From Plutella xylostella (lineage: Eukaryota; Arthropoda; Insecta; Lepidoptera; Plutellidae): a stretch of 64,000 nt of DNA. The notes below the pieces were generated by a model. That model worked only from the letters and a program-made list of their open reading frames with translations. It was not told the origin of the DNA and ran no database searches. Position 1 is the stretch's first letter, and each line of letters begins with the position of its first letter. Of this stretch, positions 58,805-64,000 are shown in pieces. Position numbers and translations under genes: made by a program. The stretch covers positions 5,208,001-5,272,000 of the forward strand of contig NC_064005.1 in the NCBI RefSeq assembly GCF_932276165.1, read 5' to 3'.

Positions 58805-61235
58805 TTTAGTACTATATACCGCTTTTTCAATACCTGTAAGTACATTTTTTGGTAGCAGCATAATATTTTTACTTAATTTTAGGGTTTCGAACGTCAAAAG
58901 AAAAAAAGCAACCGTTATAGGATCTCTTTGTTGTCCGTCTGTCACCGCCCTTTTTCTCAGAAACGGGTAAAGATATCAAGCTGATATTTCGCATAGATGG
59001 GGAGTAACCCAAAAAAAATATTATGGTACTCCCTGTCCCACACAAGTAAATTGGGGCTTATATTTTTTCCAGTTATTTTGATGTGTATCCTTTTTTTTCT
59101 TTGATGTTTTGTATAAGTATGTGTTTGTTTTCTTTAAATCTATATTTTTTTTTGGTGTTGCTGTCTATGTGTCGAATAAATGTATCTTTATCTTCAAATC
59201 ACGCCATCTATCGTTTGTTTTTTTTGTGGCTACTGTCTATAGAAGAAATTCCGTCATTGACAATTTTACGTTACGAATTTATTTTTATTTATTTTATTTT
59301 GTAGCGAGACAGCCCATACGTAGTACTCGAGGCAACCTCCCTAAACGTTACCACTAATGTCAGTGTCATCATAGTAAGTAATTTCATGTAACTGCAACAG
59401 AGGACGCTAGTGGTACTTGAAATCGAGAAAAAGTCATTTATCTTAACGCTGATTGGCTGCGCCTAATCACGTGAGTTCTCCTTTTGCTTTCTGCATTTTT
59501 TAACCGGTATCACGAACATGTAAAAATTTTCTGTGCGAACTTTATTTTTGGTAATTAACATTAAAACAAGTGTTTTGTGAACATTTTCATAACATTCTGT
59601 GCTTTAATAACTGTTTTATCGTTGTGTAACGAGAATAAACACTTAAGAATAATCGGGAATTATCATTTTAACCCGAACCACGACTAAAATTTTTATTTTT
59701 ACTTTTTCGTGGAGAACCAACAGCATTTTGTTAAAAAATAATTATTACTTATGAACACATAACAACTTGATGCCATTAACAGAATGAACTTAGTAAACCC
59801 AGTAAACCTAACACATCCAGAGAAAAATAAAATCTCTTTCTCTCTCTCTGAAAAACATACTTAATAGCCCAAACTCGATGCTTTTAGCTATTAACATCTT
59901 TGAAATAAAATTGAGCCACCACCGTGTTACTGCCCTCATCAGATCCTCACGAGACCATACCTCAACCAGCACCAAGAGACTGTATTTTTGATCCCTAACC
60001 TAATGTTCGTGCGTATTGTCATCACTTAGATCCATTCGCTATATTCCTGCTCCTCATCAGACCTTTACGAGACTGTAATGTCACGAGAATATTGCACACT
60101 ATCTAATTTAATTTAATTTAATGTATTGAATATACTGGAAGAATTATGCTTCCTCAATTTCAAATCAAATTATGTTGGTGTCATAAAAGTTGAAAAAGTG
60201 CAATGACAACCAATGTGCAGTGATTTTGTATCTGTACACGATAAGATCGCGAGCTGTCAGTGCTGCCTAAACCGACGTGACCCTTCTTTGGAGGCCAGCG
60301 GCCAACTGAGTCAAACGTCACTTGTGTTTATGATTTTATAACACAGAAAACCGCCATAGATATTTGTATGAACTTTTGAGGGAAAAAAATTGCTCAAGTT
60401 TGGGATTAATTTACACAAAATAAGTGTGTGTTTATTAAAAAACAAGGTATTTAGCGCCTAGTCCAAGCCTTTAACTTTATAATATGATAAAAATCATATG
60501 AAAATTCTCGATGATTACGACACAGTTGTTACAATACCGGAGTGTCATTTACTGGTTTTTCGTCATATTCTGAATTTAATTTACAGTTATCCATAAGCTT
60601 TTACTTAAATTCGAATGATTCAGCACCTAGCTAGACTCTTCGACTACCGGTGTGATTTTTTTCAAGGCTGTAGAGCATCATTTACTACATAATTCTATGA
60701 CAATGCCAACCCTCGATTGCCTATTGCCGAGCCTTAAATGAGATTGCGAAGAAACCTGTTATTGGGCTTATACTTATATAAGTAAAAATTACCACCTAAG
60801 ACATTGTAATTCGTTGTTATGCTGTTGATTCCTCAGTAAATGAGTAAATAAGCAGGTATATTGTGCCCATTTTACGATACTGGAATCTCAGACCAACTAA
60901 AGGAAATAACATAAAATATGCCAGTACGAGTATACCTAACTTACTTCATAGTTACAGTAACCCTTAAATTAGATTTCCTTGAAATCATCTATCGATGGAA
61001 AAGTGAAGAGGATATGCTAGCTAGGTGAATGATCAAAAGTAAAATACAAGTATCCTTTGCCGTCTGGATACGTAAGGGCCCTTCAGGACACAAGGTTTTA
61101 CCTTACTGCATCGAGTGGGGCCTGTTGAAGTATTTTCTGTTTGAACGCAAATAAAAGTATCTAGATAGCGAGGTAAATCGCTACATATTATTTATAAAAT
61201 TTAATAAAATGTAGCTGTAACGAAAATAGATAGTA

Positions 61236-61735
61236 GGTAATATGCCGCACAAAACTGACTTCTACGGTAACTCCTTTACGACGAAATCAGTGGTTCTCTG
61301 GAATGCTCTTCCTGAAGAAATTAGACGCGCACCATCTGTGGCCTCTTTCAAAGAAAGGGTCAAATTGCACTACCTACAGTCACTGAGTAACTAGTTGAAT
61401 ATAATATTATGTAATGTGTATTATTTATGTAAGTATATTATAGGTATATATATATATATAATATATAGTTATTAGATATTTATTTGTTGTTTTATTTATT
61501 TATTTAGTGTATGTACTGTTTAAGTAGTATATATTTTATGTATATATATACTTGCACCACAACTACCTCACAATCATATAGACTTACTCTCTTCCATCCA
61601 AAGGTTGTCTGGTAGAGATTGCTATAAGCAATAAGGCCGCCTTTTTGTACTGTTTTATTTTTAAGTTTTGTTTTTTGTAATTTTTATTCTTGGTGCAAAT
61701 AAAGTGTTTTGTATTGTATTGTATTGTATTGTAAT
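61236..61735 (+). mobile_element. 3' end of a CR1/Jockey-like LINE with (ATTGT)n tail
   Basis: Encodes the typical ORF2 C-terminus (FYGNSFTTKSVVLWNALPEE, then SVASFKERVKLHYLQSLSN and stop), followed by an AT-rich 3'UTR and a pentameric ATTGT tail. The rest of the element is absent. Confidence 0.75.
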
Positions 61736-64000
61736 ATTTATTAATGTTTCTAAAGGGAGAGCAGAATGAGAAATTTGATTAACGATATTAAGTAGACCAG
61801 GTACCAATTATAGATCAGGATTTTTTTGTTTAAAAGAACATTATTTGGATTACGTAGGTACGTACTTATATTTAAACTTATATAATTTAAATGAAATGAT
61901 TTGAATTATTGTGAGGTATGTATAAATTCAATTGAATGATTCTTATGTTGTATTAGAATAAGAATTTATTTAGATTATTAAGTTACATTTAAACTTTAAT
62001 GTGAAGGCTATGTGTTGTACCTGTAATAGACTTAGGTATAATTACGTTACATTTTATGAATGGTTGTAAAAAAACTTTATCGGCATGTTGTTGGTACTCC
62101 AAAATAAATAAATGAGTATAAACAACAAACAACCCGACTACGTAATACCGAAATTGACCGCTTCTCCGCTCGAATAGCCAAAACAACCCCAGAGACTTGG
62201 CAAAAATCACAACACGGTATAACGCCGATCGTGGATTAGGCAAATCGGCCGTGCCCATTTACATAATAAGGATTCAGGCTCTCTAAAAAGATCGGTCTCG
62301 AGGCCCTGTATTAGCATTTAGATTGTCCGCATGAAGAAGGCACAATCAATCAATGTGTTGGGAACAGATTTAGCAATGCTGAGGTAGAAGGTATACCGCC
62401 GCCGCCGTCGGGACGGTTAATATTGCTTCCGTCTTGCATGACATAAAAAATTAAATAAGATAAACATTCATTCTTATACTTAATCCCGTTTCTGCTGGTA
62501 AATTTCCAAAAGTTCTTCAGTCACCCCATTTTAGCTTAGGCACTTTAACACTGTGGGAACTGTATCTACAATCATATCTATGACTCACGCGACAGATGCA
62601 GGTGGAGATTGGGCAGTGGCAAATTACTCTTATTGATCTATGCTCCTATAAAAACTATGTGTCAAAAACACCGTCGTCAAAAGTGAATTTCAAAACATGT
62701 TTTTTTTTTATATATTTTCGAATTAAACTTAACGAGACTCAACGATAGATGGCCTTAGGATGAATGAAAGAATGAATCGCCTAGCTCCATAGACATTTTT
62801 TCTATCAACGCAGGCCACCTAGCTATTCGCTGCTAGCCTAAAACGAAAAAAGGCAATTTTTCCAGCAAATACTTTTAAACGTTTTACGGTCTACAATTTT
62901 CAGCTTATCTTCAAACACAATGCCACAAAAATAGTATTAAAAACTGTCTGTGTTTACCTATCTACTCAGACCGAATAACAACGAACATAAAAACGAATAT
63001 TCTTGCAGATATGCACAGCAATTGTTTATTTTTTAAATTACGAAGCCATTTTCCTTTTCTTACCATTTACGTTATTTAAACTTTGTAGGGTAGGCATCTA
63101 CCCAGCCCAGCAATATATTTACTTTCTAGATTTCTCGTCCGCCGTTGTCTAACGAATGGCCCAAGGATCGTCATACTAAAGTACCTATCCTGTTACAACC
63201 CTAGGGCTATTGTAGGACAAAAACTACGAGGATCACTCTCTTTTTGTAGACCGCCTCCCGGCTTATCATGTATTATGTATGAAAAGTAAGATGGAGACAT
63301 TTACCTAACTCTAGTGCCTAACAATGGTGGGAAATCCCCTCGTTACATTGATTTGACAGATATCCCGACCTCACGATGTCGTAACAAAAGACTCTCGGAC
63401 AATGGGCTCATCATTGGCTCTTATATTAGTGAAATAGTTTCTGAAAAAGTAAAGCTTGTTACTACTGAATTGGTCATATCATATGATATAAATACCAACA
63501 CAATGAGTATTTCACTTACCGACTTGTAATGTTAATTTTCGGGTCGATTGTTGATAAATAAACGTAGGTAACGTTAAAATCATTTGAGAACCTCAGTTCA
63601 AAGTACTAAGAAAAACATTTCTTCACTATAAATCGAGACGAGACAAATCTTTAAAAATACATCTTAAATACGCCTTAAAAATTCACAGACTCAATGAATA
63701 CAGAATACTAGAAAAGACAGCTTAATAAAACGTTAGTATTTTAGTTTGTATTAAAAAAACCAGCGTCAGTTTGATGAGAGAGCCGCGTCGCCGGGGAAAT
63801 CAGAGCTGGCGCGTAATTATGCACTGTCTCTTAGTTTTGCTCATCCAGTCGCTGCATTTACTGTACGGATTACAACTATAGAAAGTGTCACTTTTTCACC
63901 CTCCTCATTTGATGTGGAAAAATGTGACCTGGAATGCTCTTAGTTTGTAGGTACTTATAATAGGACAGGAGGGAATAAAATGGGAGCCTAGTAGAACGAC

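Larger units (their letters stand above)
55931..64000. other. 8-kb region without a recognised gene
   Basis: AT-rich. Besides the repeats listed separately, I found no frame with a recognisable domain or consistent splice structure on either strand. A 71-codon plus-strand frame at 63314-63529 (starts MPNNGGKSPRYIDLTD) has fairly ordinary amino-acid content but no recognised relative or context. Exons of a flanking gene that are too short to see cannot be excluded. Confidence 0.5.

Overview
The window is nuclear DNA of an insect, almost certainly a lepidopteran. It has short exons with GT/AG introns, AT-rich non-coding sequence, a six-cysteine odorant-binding protein gene, and repeat families typical of moths and butterflies: RTE-type LINE tails ending in GATGATGATG, a dispersed repeat carrying a (GACA)n tract, a tRNA-derived SINE and many TIR MITEs. 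No bacterial, viral, rRNA, true tRNA or CRISPR feature was seen.

Four genes can be built exon by exon. (1) 932-18317, plus strand: the SKI2-family RNA helicase of the cytoplasmic SKI/exosome pathway (twister/SKIV2L), 20 exons, 1254 codons, apparently complete. (2) 22751-23723, plus: the TFIIA small (gamma) subunit, 4 exons, 108 codons. (3) 51988-27085, minus: the proteasome activator PA200/PSME4, 23 exons, about 1909 codons, stretched over 25 kb by transposon insertions. (4) 55930-53617, minus: a classical secreted odorant-binding protein; its last exon is uncertain. From 55931 to 64000 no gene is recognised, only repeats.

The rest is a layered transposon landscape. Several complete DNA-transposon insertions are bounded by TIRs and target-site duplications: a 1.55-kb hAT-like element (CCATAGAC), a 1.82-kb hAT-like element (GTACCTAT), a 2.5-kb element with TA ends, two 213-bp MITEs with TA ends, and a 5.9-kb Mutator-like composite (10-bp duplication ATATCTGTAA). 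The composite holds a two-ORF LINE plus a fragment of a FAR1/ZSWIM-like transposase. Three of the larger DNA transposons also carry fragments of RTE-type LINEs.

The most unusual signal lies inside PSME4. Four partial copies of its own exons sit in the introns immediately downstream of the parent exons. Each keeps the 3' part of the exon and lacks the original acceptor; the three good copies also keep the donor. In those three, 29 of 33 coding differences are synonymous. At least one copy could be spliced as an in-frame cassette exon. PSME4 also ends in Tyr-Cys-Ala where the known PA200 gate-opening tail is Tyr-Tyr-Ala, and one intron holds an unexplained coding-like two-exon segment.
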